In this document: in pieces, positions 27,025-34,889 of the stretch
How positions within the stretch are numbered: the first letter of the stretch is position 1
Layout: every line of letters begins with the position of its first letter
Origin: Variovorax sp. ZS18.2.2
Lineage (GTDB): Bacteria > Pseudomonadota > Gammaproteobacteria > Burkholderiales > Burkholderiaceae_C
Length of the DNA: 64,000 nt
Direction: 5' to 3'
Assembly (NCBI RefSeq): GCF_024701975.1
Contig: NZ_JANLNM010000001.1
Span: 1,550,001-1,614,000, forward strand
The notes under the pieces: model-generated
Seen by the model: the letters and a program-made list of their open reading frames with translations, nothing else
Database searches by the model: none
Told to the model about the DNA's origin: nothing
Position numbers and translations under genes: made by a program

Positions 27025-27714
27025 TCAGTCGACCGTGACGGGGTCATCCCACACGATGAATTCCACAGGCGTCGGGTTGTAGGCGTTGCACGGGTTGTTC
27101 AGCTGCGGGCAGTTGGACACCAGCATCCAGACGTCCATTTCGGCGCGCAGCTCCACGTACTTGCCGGGGCCGGAAACGCCGTCGTCGAAGCGCAGGCCGC
27201 CTTCGGGCGTGACCGGCACGTTCATGAAGAAGTTGATGTTGGGCACGAGGTCGCGCTTGCCGAGGCCGATGTCGGCATGGATCAGCGCGGTCAGGAAGTT
27301 GTCGCGGCAGGAGTGCATGAACTTCTTCTGCAGCGCATAGCGCACCGTGTTGCTCTCGGCCGCGCAGGCGCCGCCCAGCGTGTCGTGCCGGCCGCAGGTG
27401 TCGGCCACGACGGTCAGCATCGGCCGGCCTTCGCTGGACACCAGCACCGAGCCGGTAGTGAGGTAGATGCCGCTCTGGCGCAGCAGCGTGTCGCTGGCGC
27501 TGTAGTGCTCGGCCACGTCGTGGCGGTTGTAGAACAGCACGTCGGCGGCCTGATTGCCTTCGAGGTCGACGATGCGCACGGTCTGGCCGGCGCGGATTTC
27601 ACCGAGCCAGGGCTCGCCGGCGGGCTGCCGATGGCGCAGCACGGCGCGGGCCGGATCGAGCGCGCTTTCTTGCAGGCGCTGGGCGGATGAAGGGGTGGAA
27701 ACAGTGGTGGTCAT
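27025..27714 (-). CDS. DUF1989 urea carboxylase-associated protein, probable carboxyguanidine deiminase subunit
   Basis: 229 residues. DUF1989 fold with [40 protein letters not shown], a central cysteine cluster [16 protein letters not shown] and [11 protein letters not shown], ending [18 protein letters not shown]. The Cys/His residues suggest a zinc site. In guanidine operons two DUF1989 paralogues together deiminate carboxyguanidine to allophanate plus ammonia (CgdAB). This is the second, shorter member. It lies 21 bp after the first subunit and 91 bp before the carboxylase. Confidence 0.85.
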   Translation of the reverse strand: MTTTVSTPSSAQRLQESALDPARAVLRHRQPAGEPWLGEIRAGQTVRIVDLEGNQAADVLFYNRHDVAEHYSASDTLLRQSGIYLTTGSVLVSSEGRPMLTVVADTCGRHDTLGGACAAESNTVRYALQKKFMHSCRDNFLTALIHADIGLGKRDLVPNINFFMNVPVTPEGGLRFDDGVSGPGKYVELRAEMDVWMLVSNCPQLNNPCNAYNPTPVEFIVWDDPVTVD

Positions 27715-27735
27715 GGGACTGCAGGGGCTGAAGGT

Positions 27736-28545
27736 TCAGGAGAGCGCGAAGACATCCGCGTTGTGCAGCGCACGCGCGCACTCGGGGCGAAAGCCTCGGC
27801 AGAAGTCGTCGGCCGGCGCGGGGCCGGAGCGCCAGGCGGCGATGCCCACCTTGCCCGGCGCGTAGCCCAGGCGCGGATCGAGCGGATGCGGCGCGGTGGA
27901 CACGGCAACGACCACATCCATCTCGCAGCGCAGTTCGACCGCATGGCCTTCGACGCGCTGGCCGGCGTTGAAGCCGAAGCGGCCTTCGGCATCGACCGCG
28001 ACCTGGCTGAACAGGTTGACGGGCGTGATGAGGTCGCGCGCGGCCAGTCCGTGCTTGCCGATCTCGATCAGGAGGCCGTCGCGGCCCGCGCGGTACATCG
28101 CGTTGCGGTGCGTCTCGTAGCGCTGCTCGCCGTGCTTCTCGCGCAGCCGCGCGGCATCGAGCAGGCCGCCGAAGGGGTCGTGCCAGCCCAGCGTGTCGTG
28201 CGTGATCGACGCCATCGCACGGCCCATGTCGCTCATCAGCACATGGCCGCGCGTGAAGTGCGCGGTGTGCAGCGCCTTGCAGGTGTCGGGCATGCTGTAA
28301 CGCTCGAGCTTGTCGCGCGCGGCATAGAGCAGCACCGAGCAGTTGGCGCGCTCGCCCATCGCAACGAAGCGCAGCGCGGTGCCGCGCGAGACGCGCCAGC
28401 TCCAGTGGCTGCCGCCGGGCAGCACTTCGCTCCACAGCACGCGGTCTTCGGGCAGCCTGGCGGCGAAGCTGCGCCAGTGGGGCAAGGCGTCGACGGGGGC
28501 ATGCGCCGTCGAATCGGGCGCGAGGGTGTTGTCGAGATCGGTCAT
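27736..28545 (-). CDS. DUF1989 urea carboxylase-associated protein, second deiminase subunit
   Basis: 269 residues. The ATG at 28545 is preferred because GGAG lies about 8 bp upstream; an in-frame ATG at 28566 would overlap the ATPase stop. DUF1989 blocks are LPGGSHWSWRVSRGTALRFV, ANCSVLLYAARDKLERYSMP, HDTLGWHDPFGG and DLITPVNLFSQV. It is the partner of the 229-residue paralogue. The two share the fold, but here the histidine-rich HDTLGWHDP replaces the cysteine cluster, so each subunit probably supplies different metal or substrate residues. Confidence 0.83.
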   Translation of the reverse strand: MTDLDNTLAPDSTAHAPVDALPHWRSFAARLPEDRVLWSEVLPGGSHWSWRVSRGTALRFVAMGERANCSVLLYAARDKLERYSMPDTCKALHTAHFTRGHVLMSDMGRAMASITHDTLGWHDPFGGLLDAARLREKHGEQRYETHRNAMYRAGRDGLLIEIGKHGLAARDLITPVNLFSQVAVDAEGRFGFNAGQRVEGHAVELRCEMDVVVAVSTAPHPLDPRLGYAPGKVGIAAWRSGPAPADDFCRGFRPECARALHNADVFALS

Positions 28546-28562
28546 CGAGGTCTCCGTTTCAT

Positions 28563-29453
28563 TCATGAAGAAAGGCCGCCCGGCTCGGGCGCCAGGTCGG
28601 TGGAGGCGGCATGCGAGAGCTTTTCGAGCAGCTCGAAATCGGTCTGCATGCCGGAGGTGGCGCGAATGCGCGTGAGCACCTCGCGCTTGAGGGCCAGGAA
28701 TTCGGGCGCGAGCTTCATGTCCTGCGTGCGCGCGTTCGGCAAAGGCACCGGGTAGACGGTGTCGATGCGCCCCGGTCGCGGCGCCATCAGCACCACGCGC
28801 TGGCCGAGGTAGATCGCCTCTTCCACGTCGTGGGTGACGAAGACGATGGTGCTGCGCTCCAGCCGGTGCACATGCAGGATCAGGTCGTGCATCACCTCGC
28901 GGGTCTGTGCATCGAGCGCGCCGAAGGGCTCGTCCATCAGCAATATCTGCGGCCGGCCCATCAGCGCGCGTGCGATGGCCACGCGCTGCTGCATGCCGCC
29001 CGAGAGCTGGCCGGGGTAGGCGTTCTCGACATGGCACAGGCCCATGAGGCGCAGCAGCGCATCGGCGCGGCCGGAGGCCGCTTCCACGTCGGCGCTGGTG
29101 CGCTCGCGGGTATGAATCTGCAGCCGACGGCAGAACTTGATGTTCTCGATCACCGTGAGCCAGGGGTAGAGGCTGTAGTGCTGGAACACCATGGCGCGTT
29201 GTGGGCCGGGGCCTTCGATCGGCGCGCCGTCGCACAGCATCTCGCCGGCGCTGTGCGGCTCGAGGCCCGCGAGGGCGCGCAGCAGCGTCGACTTGCCGCA
29301 GCCTGAGGCGCCCACGAGCGTGACGAATTCGTTGTCGGCGATGTCGAGGTGCACGTCCTGCAGCGCGGCAGGGCCGGTGGTGTCGGTGCCGAAGAATTTC
29401 CATGCGCCGCGCACACGGAGCTTGGGCAGCTTGGGAGTGAGTTGCGTGTCCAT
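28563..29453 (-). CDS. ABC transporter ATP-binding protein (SsuB/TauB/NrtD type)
   Basis: 296 residues. Walker A GASGCGKSTLLRALAG, Q-loop FQHYSLYPWLTV, signature [16 protein letters not shown], Walker B ILLMDEPFGALD, H-loop THDVEEAIYLG. The sequence class (nitrate/sulfonate/taurine importers) matches the permease and binding protein of this operon. It starts 3 bp after the permease stop. In guanidine-riboswitch operons this transporter class is the predicted guanidine importer. Confidence 0.93.
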   Translation of the reverse strand: MDTQLTPKLPKLRVRGAWKFFGTDTTGPAALQDVHLDIADNEFVTLVGASGCGKSTLLRALAGLEPHSAGEMLCDGAPIEGPGPQRAMVFQHYSLYPWLTVIENIKFCRRLQIHTRERTSADVEAASGRADALLRLMGLCHVENAYPGQLSGGMQQRVAIARALMGRPQILLMDEPFGALDAQTREVMHDLILHVHRLERSTIVFVTHDVEEAIYLGQRVVLMAPRPGRIDTVYPVPLPNARTQDMKLAPEFLALKREVLTRIRATSGMQTDFELLEKLSHAASTDLAPEPGGLSS

Positions 29454-29456
29454 GGC

Positions 29457-30311
29457 TCAGCGCCTCGTATGCAGATAGGGAAAAGCGCGCCGGTGCGCCC
29501 AGCGCATCGACTGGTCGATCGCGAGGCCGATGAGCCCGATCAGCAGGATGCCGGCGAAGATCTTGTCGGTCTGCAGGAAGCGCTGCGCCTTGAGGATCGA
29601 GAAGCCCAGGCCCGAGCTGGCGGCCACCAGCTCGGCCACCACGAGGTAGGTCCAGGCCCAGCCCATGGTGATGCGCAAGGTGTCGAGCAGCGCCGGCTTG
29701 GCCGCCGGAACGATGACCAGCCCAATCACTTCCGCGCGGCTCGCGCCCATGGTCTGCGCGGCCTCGATCTGCGCCATGGGCACGAGCCGCACGTCCTCGG
29801 CCACCATCAGCACCATCTGGAAGAAAGTGCCGATGAAGATGATCGCGATCTTGGCGCCTTCGTCGATGCCCACCCACACCATCACCAGCGGAATGAAGGC
29901 CACCGCCGGCATGTAGCGGATGAAGTCGGTCAGCGGCTCCAGCAGCGCCTGCACGCTGCGAAAGCTGCCGATCGCCAGGCCCAGCGGCAGCGCAAGCAGC
30001 GCCGACAGCGCCCAGCCCGCCACCACGCGCAAGGTGCTGATGCCGATGTCGCCCAGCAAGGCGTCGTCGGCGTACCAGTCGTGCAGCCGCTGGAGCACCT
30101 GCCAGGGTCCGGGCATGAAGACGGGCTCGACCCAGCCGCTGGCCGCGAGCAGGCCCCAGGCCAGCAGCGGCAGCAACAGACCCAGGCCAACCAGCACGGC
30201 GGTGCGGCGCATCGGGATGGCGCTGCGTATGCCCCACCAGGGCTGGCGCAATGCGCGCAAGGGTGGCGGCAACGGCGCTGCCCCCGGCAAGGAGCCGGTG
30301 TTCTCGCTCAT
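29457..30311 (-). CDS. ABC transporter permease (SsuC/TauC type)
   Basis: 284 residues with about six membrane helices: VLVGLGLLLPLLAWGLLAAS first, VVAGWALSALLALPLGLAIG next, AVAFIPLVMVWVGIDEGAKI and IFAGILLIGLIGLAIDQSM later. The EAA-type loop for docking the ATPase is around IEAAQTMGASRAEVIGLVIV. It is spaced 3-7 bp from its neighbours in the operon and forms the inner-membrane part of the putative guanidine importer. Confidence 0.93.
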   Translation of the reverse strand: MSENTGSLPGAAPLPPPLRALRQPWWGIRSAIPMRRTAVLVGLGLLLPLLAWGLLAASGWVEPVFMPGPWQVLQRLHDWYADDALLGDIGISTLRVVAGWALSALLALPLGLAIGSFRSVQALLEPLTDFIRYMPAVAFIPLVMVWVGIDEGAKIAIIFIGTFFQMVLMVAEDVRLVPMAQIEAAQTMGASRAEVIGLVIVPAAKPALLDTLRITMGWAWTYLVVAELVAASSGLGFSILKAQRFLQTDKIFAGILLIGLIGLAIDQSMRWAHRRAFPYLHTRR

Positions 30312-30318
30312 CGCGGCC

Positions 30319-31332
30319 TCACTTCAGCGCGTCGGCCAGCAGGCTGGCATCCACGCCGCGCGCCGCATCGGGCTTGCCGTCGATCAGCTTGTGCTCGAGC
30401 AGGAAGGCGGCGATGGTGGGCGTCACTGCCTGCAGCGAAGCGCCCTGCCCCGCATCGAACGCGAGCTTGTTGGTGGCGGCGTCGAAGAAGCGGGTGCCCG
30501 GCAGGAAGACCTTGTAGTCGGCCGGCTTCATGCTGACCACCTTGGCCATGATCGCGGCCGCTTCTTCCGGGTGCTCGCGGATGAATCGCTCGGTGTCGAA
30601 CCAGGCGCGGATCATTCCGACGAGGTCCTTGCGCTTGCCCTGGATGGCTTTGTCCTGCGCTACCAGCAGGTCGGGCACGAGGCCCGGCATGTCCTTCGAG
30701 GTGAACAGCGCGCGGCCTTTGCCGCTGCGCGTGATCTGGTCGATCCACGGATTCCACACGACCGCGGCATCGACGCGGCCGGTCATGAAGGCAGCGGCGG
30801 CATCACCGGCGGACAGGTTGGTGATCTTGACGTCGGAGGGCTTCAGGCCATTCCTCGCCAGTGCCGTGACCAGCACGAAGTGCGAGACGCTGTACTGCTC
30901 CAGCGCCACGGTCTTGCCCTTGAGGTCGGCGAAGGATTTGATCTTGGCGCTCACCACCAGCGCGTCGTTGCCGGCGGAGTTGTCGTTGACCAGCACGGCC
31001 TTCAGCGGCAGGCCCTTGGCCAGCGGGCCGAGCGTGTCGGACCAGGTCTGCGAATTGGCGTCGAGCTGGCCGGAAGAGAGCGCAGCGATGGAGTCGGTGT
31101 AGTTGGCGAACCAGACGAGCTTGACGTCCGCGCCCTGCTTCTTGAAGAAGCCTTTCTGCTCGGCCACGTACCACGCGACCCAGCCCGGCCAGTCGGACAC
31201 GCCGACCTTGACCTCGGCCATCGCGGGCCGCGAGGCGCCCAGGCCGCAAGCGAACAGCGCAGCGCCCAGAAGGCCCGCGCAGACGCGCTGATACCAACGC
31301 CGTGAAAGGCGTGCAAAAGAGATTTCAGACAT
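30319..31332 (-). CDS. ABC transporter substrate-binding protein, putative guanidine importer
   Basis: 337 residues. The start at 31332 gives a signal peptide (VCAGLLGAALFACGLGASRP, cleavage near AMAEV); GGAG lies upstream. NrtA/TauA-like periplasmic protein: VGVSDWPGWVAWYVAEQKGF, LDANSQTWSDTLGPLAKGL, LSAGDAAAAFMTGRVDAAVV, WNPWIDQI. It is the first gene of the operon, about 60 bp downstream of the guanidine-I riboswitch, which is strong evidence that its ligand is guanidine or a derivative. Confidence 0.9.
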   Translation of the reverse strand: MSEISFARLSRRWYQRVCAGLLGAALFACGLGASRPAMAEVKVGVSDWPGWVAWYVAEQKGFFKKQGADVKLVWFANYTDSIAALSSGQLDANSQTWSDTLGPLAKGLPLKAVLVNDNSAGNDALVVSAKIKSFADLKGKTVALEQYSVSHFVLVTALARNGLKPSDVKITNLSAGDAAAAFMTGRVDAAVVWNPWIDQITRSGKGRALFTSKDMPGLVPDLLVAQDKAIQGKRKDLVGMIRAWFDTERFIREHPEEAAAIMAKVVSMKPADYKVFLPGTRFFDAATNKLAFDAGQGASLQAVTPTIAAFLLEHKLIDGKPDAARGVDASLLADALK

Positions 31333-31390
31333 GTGTCGGCTCCAAAAAGCGAATAGCAAAAGGCTGGGAAGCCACCTCGCAACGAAGTGA

Positions 31391-31499
31391 ACCTCCCGGG
31401 CTTTTGTCCCGCCGTGGAGCCTGGACGCGATCGTGCGCGCCTGAGGCCGGTTGCTCTCGGACCAGACATTGCACCGAGCGTGCAACCGGAACCCTAGCG
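31391..31499 (-). promoter_or_regulatory. Guanidine-I (ykkC) riboswitch
   Basis: Read on the minus strand, the leader shows the three conserved blocks of the guanidine-I aptamer in order: CTAGGGTTCCGG (from 31497), TCTGGTCCGAGAGC (to 31453) and CCACGGCGGGACAAAAGCCC (from 31417) followed by GGGAGG. Between them are the expected variable helices. It ends about 60 bases before the ABC binding-protein start. In that gap a small hairpin (GGCT-TCCC-AGCC) is followed by TTTTG, which may be a weak terminator. The ligand of this class is guanidinium; expression should rise when it binds. Confidence 0.92.
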
Positions 31500-31544
31500 A
31501 CCCTTCGGTGAGCGACTGAACGTCGCTTCCCTGCCCTCTCCTAC

Positions 31545-31560
31545 GCAAACGCCATGCCAG
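31545..31560 (-). promoter_or_regulatory. Probable sigma-54 (-24/-12) promoter
   Basis: Minus-strand CTGGCATGGCGTTTGC has GG (31558-31557) and GC (31546-31545) separated by exactly 10 bases, as in TGGCAC-N5-TTGC promoters. Predicted initiation is near 31533, about 34 bases before the riboswitch begins. One consensus base (TGGCAT for TGGCAC) differs. RpoN control fits a nitrogen-scavenging operon. Inference from motif and position. Confidence 0.6.
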
Positions 31561-31599
31561 ACGTTGGAGGCGTTTTCGCGGGTCGGTGGGTCGTCGAAC

Positions 31600-31644
31600 G
31601 CAAGGCATCGGTGCGTGCGCCGGTTCGCCGCACCCATCCAGTGC
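31600..31644 (-). promoter_or_regulatory. Two NtrC-like enhancer sites
   Basis: The dyad at 31630-31644 reads GCACT-GGATG-GGTGC on the minus strand and matches the NtrC consensus GCACY-N5-GGTGC. A weaker match lies at 31600-31614, with its half-site mismatched on one side. Centres are 30 bp apart (three turns) and about 75 and 105 bp upstream of the predicted sigma-54 start, which is normal enhancer spacing. The remaining 31645-31914 up to the TetR stop shows no gene or motif I can support. Confidence 0.5.
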
Positions 31645-31914
31645 GATGCACGGCGACTTTCTGGTGCTGCCCGGCAACGCTCGACGGCATGCGGCTTGCA
31701 AGCCAACCGCATGTCCGATGTCCGGAATGCCTTGTGCCTGCCTTGAAGGAAAAACCGATGCCTGGATTGACTTGGCTGCGCCCGATCTGGCGCGCATTCG
31801 TCGCTGCGCTGAGAGACGGGCTGCTGGCTCGCGCGGATGCGCGTGCGTGCTGGCACGGGCAATTCACGGGCCGATCGAGCAGGAAGACCTAGCCTGCCCT
31901 GCGGCCGCAGTCCC

Positions 31915-32559
31915 TCAGGATGACTTGCCCGGCCGCTTGCCCCGCGTCGTTTTCTTCGGCGTGACTTCCAACCCCGAGATCCCGTTCACGAAGAGCTGCG
32001 TCGCGATCGGCACCATCTCCTCGTAGGTGAACCGTCCGCCGGGCCGGAACCAGGTGAACATCCAGTTGAGCATGCCGAAGAGGAACATCGTCAAGAGCTT
32101 GTGAAGCTGCGCGTCGTGCAGGTCGGGGCGCGTCGCGGCGATGGCATCGGCAAACACCCGCACCACCGTGCGTTCCTTGTCGAGCACGCGGGCCTGTGCG
32201 TCCGGGGCGAGGAAGCGCACGTCTTCGGTGAGCACGCGGTGCTCGCTCTGCGCCCCCGCGTACTCGAGCATGAATGCCTCGATCAGCTCGGGCAGTCTCT
32301 GCTCGGGTGCGAGGTCCAACGCCTCCACACCCGTCACGATGTCGACCAGCCGCGAGACATGCCCGTCCGCGATGTGCAGCAGCACCTCGGCCTTGTCCTT
32401 GAAGTGGTGGTAGAGGCCGGGCTTGGACAGATGGCTCGCTTCGGCGATTTCGTTCATCGACGTCGCCGCGTAACCCCTGCGGGCGAACAGCTCCGCGGCG
32501 CCCTTGGCGATCAGGCTGCGCTGGTCGCTCGCGCGGGGAGAAAGGGATTCAGCGGTCAT
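31915..32559 (-). CDS. TetR-family transcriptional regulator
   Basis: 214 residues. N-terminal helix-turn-helix (LIAKGAAELFARRGYAATSM, NEIAEASHLSKPGLYHHF) at about 15-62, helical ligand domain, and a basic tail (VTPKKTTRGKRPGKSS). It resembles regulators of acyl-CoA or fatty-acid genes, but the ligand cannot be told. It lies upstream of the guanidine operon in the same orientation, and its own promoter gap is shared with the siderophore receptor. Its target is unclear. Confidence 0.9.
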   Translation of the reverse strand: MTAESLSPRASDQRSLIAKGAAELFARRGYAATSMNEIAEASHLSKPGLYHHFKDKAEVLLHIADGHVSRLVDIVTGVEALDLAPEQRLPELIEAFMLEYAGAQSEHRVLTEDVRFLAPDAQARVLDKERTVVRVFADAIAATRPDLHDAQLHKLLTMFLFGMLNWMFTWFRPGGRFTYEEMVPIATQLFVNGISGLEVTPKKTTRGKRPGKSS

Positions 32560-32658
32560 GGGTCGGGATGATGGGGCCTGCGCGAAGCGGTGGGTTCGCG
32601 ATCTTAGGGGGCAGGGCCCTGCTCACCCTGCGCAAGAGGCATTGAAATTGCTCTGAGA

Positions 32659-32683
32659 TTTTTGCGAGAACGATTCTCATCCG
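32659..32683. promoter_or_regulatory. Fur box upstream of siderophore receptor
   Basis: GAGAA-CGA-TTCTC at 32666-32678 is a perfect dyad within a Fur-like TTTGCGAGAACGATTCTCAT. It lies about 80 bp before the TonB-receptor start, with a -10-like GATAAA following. It predicts iron repression of the receptor-reductase operon. Confidence 0.75.
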
Positions 32684-32761
32684 CACGGCCTGCGATAAAC
32701 TCCATCTGCATACTCTTTGAGTACTGCGCGCTTCCACGCAACGCTGACTCCCCCCTCTTCC

Positions 32762-34888
32762 ATGCACAAGCTTCTTCTGGCAACGCCACTCGCGTTCGCG
32801 GGCGCCTTTTCCCACGTCTCGTACGCACAAACGACCGACGCCTCCTCCTCCGAATCGCGCGGGCAATTGGGCACCGTCACCGTGGAGGGCAGCGCGACCA
32901 ACGGCTTTGTCGCGAACACCGTGGAGGCCGGCACATTCCGCGGCGCCAACATCCTGGAGGTCCCCGCGACCGTCAACACGGTCACGCGCGACGTGTTCGA
33001 GCTCCAGGGCGCCGCAGGCATCTATGACGTGCTGCGCAACACCGCGGGCGTGACGCGCCAGCAGAACGGCGGCGACACCTTCGACCAGCTCGTGATCCGC
33101 GGCATCGCCGTGGAGAACCGGACGAACTACCGGCTCAACGGCTCGCTCGCCATTCCCAACGTCTCCGAGATTCCCATGGAGAACAAGGAGCGCGTCGAGG
33201 TGCTGAAGGGCGCATCGGCGCTCTACTACGGCTTCACCACGCCGGCCGGCATCATCAACCTGGTGACCAAGCGCGCGGGCAGCACGCCGGTGAGCTCCGT
33301 CGGGCTCACGGTCGACGACAAGGGCTCGCTGCAGGCTTCCACCGACATCGGACGGCAGTTCGGCGACCAGAACCAGTACGGGCTGCGCATCAACGCAGCC
33401 GGCGGCCGCGTCGGCTCCAACATCGACGGCATCGATGGCAACCGCAGGTTCGTGTCGGCCGCCTTCGACTGGCGCGTCAACAGCCGCCTCACCCTCAAGG
33501 CCGACATCGAGAACTACCGCAAGCGCATCACCGAGCAGGCCGGCATCACGCGGCCCGCGGCCGTCAGGGGCGTCATCACCCTGCCCGCCCTGCCCGATCC
33601 GGACAAGCTGCTGGGCCCCGCCTGGGCGGTCTTCGATGCCGAGGTCACCAACACCCAGTTGCGCGCCGACTATTCGCTCAGCAACAACTGGGCACTGATG
33701 GTGGAAGCCGGCCATTCCGAGGCCGAGCGCGATCGCCGGCTCGCCAGCTTCGGCAACTACAACGTGCAGACCGGCCTGGGCCGCATCACCGGCAACGACC
33801 AGAGCCTGAAGCAGACCTCCGACCTGTTCCGCACCGAGCTGTTCGGCACCTTCTCCACCGGCAGCGTGCAGCACGAACTCACCCTCGGCGCCGCGCAGAG
33901 CAAGAAGACGCAGGACCCGATCTTCCAGCGCAACTATGGCGGCGCAAGTACCGCGCAGAACCTCTACAACCCGATCGTCATCGGCTACCTGCCGCTGACC
34001 GCGATGCCGACGCGCCCCACCACCGGCGCGCAGGACAGCAAGGAACTGGGCCTCTACGCCCTCGACCGGATCACCTTCTCGCCGCAGTGGCAACTGGTGG
34101 TCGGCGCGCGCCGCACGCACTTCGAGAGCACGCAAGGCGCCAGCGCCACGATCCCGCTGATTGCCTTCGACGTGCGCAAGACCACGCCGCTCGCGGCGCT
34201 CAGCTACAAGTTCACGCCGGACCTCGCGGGTTACGTGTCGTATGCGGAGGGTGTCGAGGAAGGCGAGATCGCGCCCGCGGGCACCGCCAACCAGAACGCC
34301 CACATGCCGCCCGGCATCAGCAAGCAGAAGGAAATCGGCCTGCGCTGGCTCACCGGCGGCGGCATGCTGCTGTCCGGCGCCCTGTTCGACATCGAGCGCC
34401 CGGGCGCCTACACCAACAGCGCCAACACCTTCGTGGCCGACGGGCGGCAGCGCTATCGCGGTCTCGAACTCTCGGCACAGGGCCGCCTGACCCGCGCGCT
34501 CGCGTGGCAACTCTCGGCCCAGTCGCTCGACGCCGAGTTCCGCGACATCAACGCGCAGTACAACGGAAAGCTGCCCGAGAACACCGCCAAACAGACGGCC
34601 AGTGCCTTCCTCTCGTACGACATCGCGGCCGTGCCGGGCCTCTCGGTCAACGGCGGGGCCTACTACACGGGGCGACGCCCGGTGGACGACCTGAACCAGG
34701 CGTTCATCGGCGGAAACACGATCTTCGGCCTGGGCGCGCGCTACGTCACGCAGCTGTTCGGCAAGCGCACGCTGTGGCAGATCAACATCGACAACGTCGG
34801 CGACAAGCGCTATTGGGCAGCCGCCGGCACGCGGCTGGCAGTGGGCGCGCCGCGTTCGGTCAAGGCAACGTTGAAGATCGACCTCTGA
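32762..34888 (+). CDS. TonB-dependent siderophore receptor
   Basis: 708 residues. ATG at 32762, signal peptide cleaved after VSYAQ. TonB-box-like GTVTVEG at residues 37-43. Plug domain about 50-170 (VTRDVFELQGAAGIYDVLRN, NKERVEVLKGASALYYGF, GIINLVTKRAG). 22-strand barrel to the end (ATLKIDL). It is of the TIGR01783 siderophore group (FhuA/FoxA/FpvA-like). A Fur box precedes it and the reductase gene starts 1 bp after its stop, giving an iron-uptake operon. No siderophore synthesis genes are nearby, so it may take up foreign siderophores. Confidence 0.93.
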   Translation: MHKLLLATPLAFAGAFSHVSYAQTTDASSSESRGQLGTVTVEGSATNGFVANTVEAGTFRGANILEVPATVNTVTRDVFELQGAAGIYDVLRNTAGVTRQQNGGDTFDQLVIRGIAVENRTNYRLNGSLAIPNVSEIPMENKERVEVLKGASALYYGFTTPAGIINLVTKRAGSTPVSSVGLTVDDKGSLQASTDIGRQFGDQNQYGLRINAAGGRVGSNIDGIDGNRRFVSAAFDWRVNSRLTLKADIENYRKRITEQAGITRPAAVRGVITLPALPDPDKLLGPAWAVFDAEVTNTQLRADYSLSNNWALMVEAGHSEAERDRRLASFGNYNVQTGLGRITGNDQSLKQTSDLFRTELFGTFSTGSVQHELTLGAAQSKKTQDPIFQRNYGGASTAQNLYNPIVIGYLPLTAMPTRPTTGAQDSKELGLYALDRITFSPQWQLVVGARRTHFESTQGASATIPLIAFDVRKTTPLAALSYKFTPDLAGYVSYAEGVEEGEIAPAGTANQNAHMPPGISKQKEIGLRWLTGGGMLLSGALFDIERPGAYTNSANTFVADGRQRYRGLELSAQGRLTRALAWQLSAQSLDAEFRDINAQYNGKLPENTAKQTASAFLSYDIAAVPGLSVNGGAYYTGRRPVDDLNQAFIGGNTIFGLGARYVTQLFGKRTLWQINIDNVGDKRYWAAAGTRLAVGAPRSVKATLKIDL

Positions 34889-34889
34889 C

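Noticed and set aside
23502..27038. 1178-residue open frame on the plus strand
   Set aside because: Antisense to the biotin-dependent carboxylase; its Arg/His/Ala-rich composition is typical of high-GC shadows.
31758..31892. 44-codon plus-strand frame with AAGGA upstream
   Set aside because: Suggestive ribosome site, but no homology or conservation evidence; the composition is ordinary for the region.
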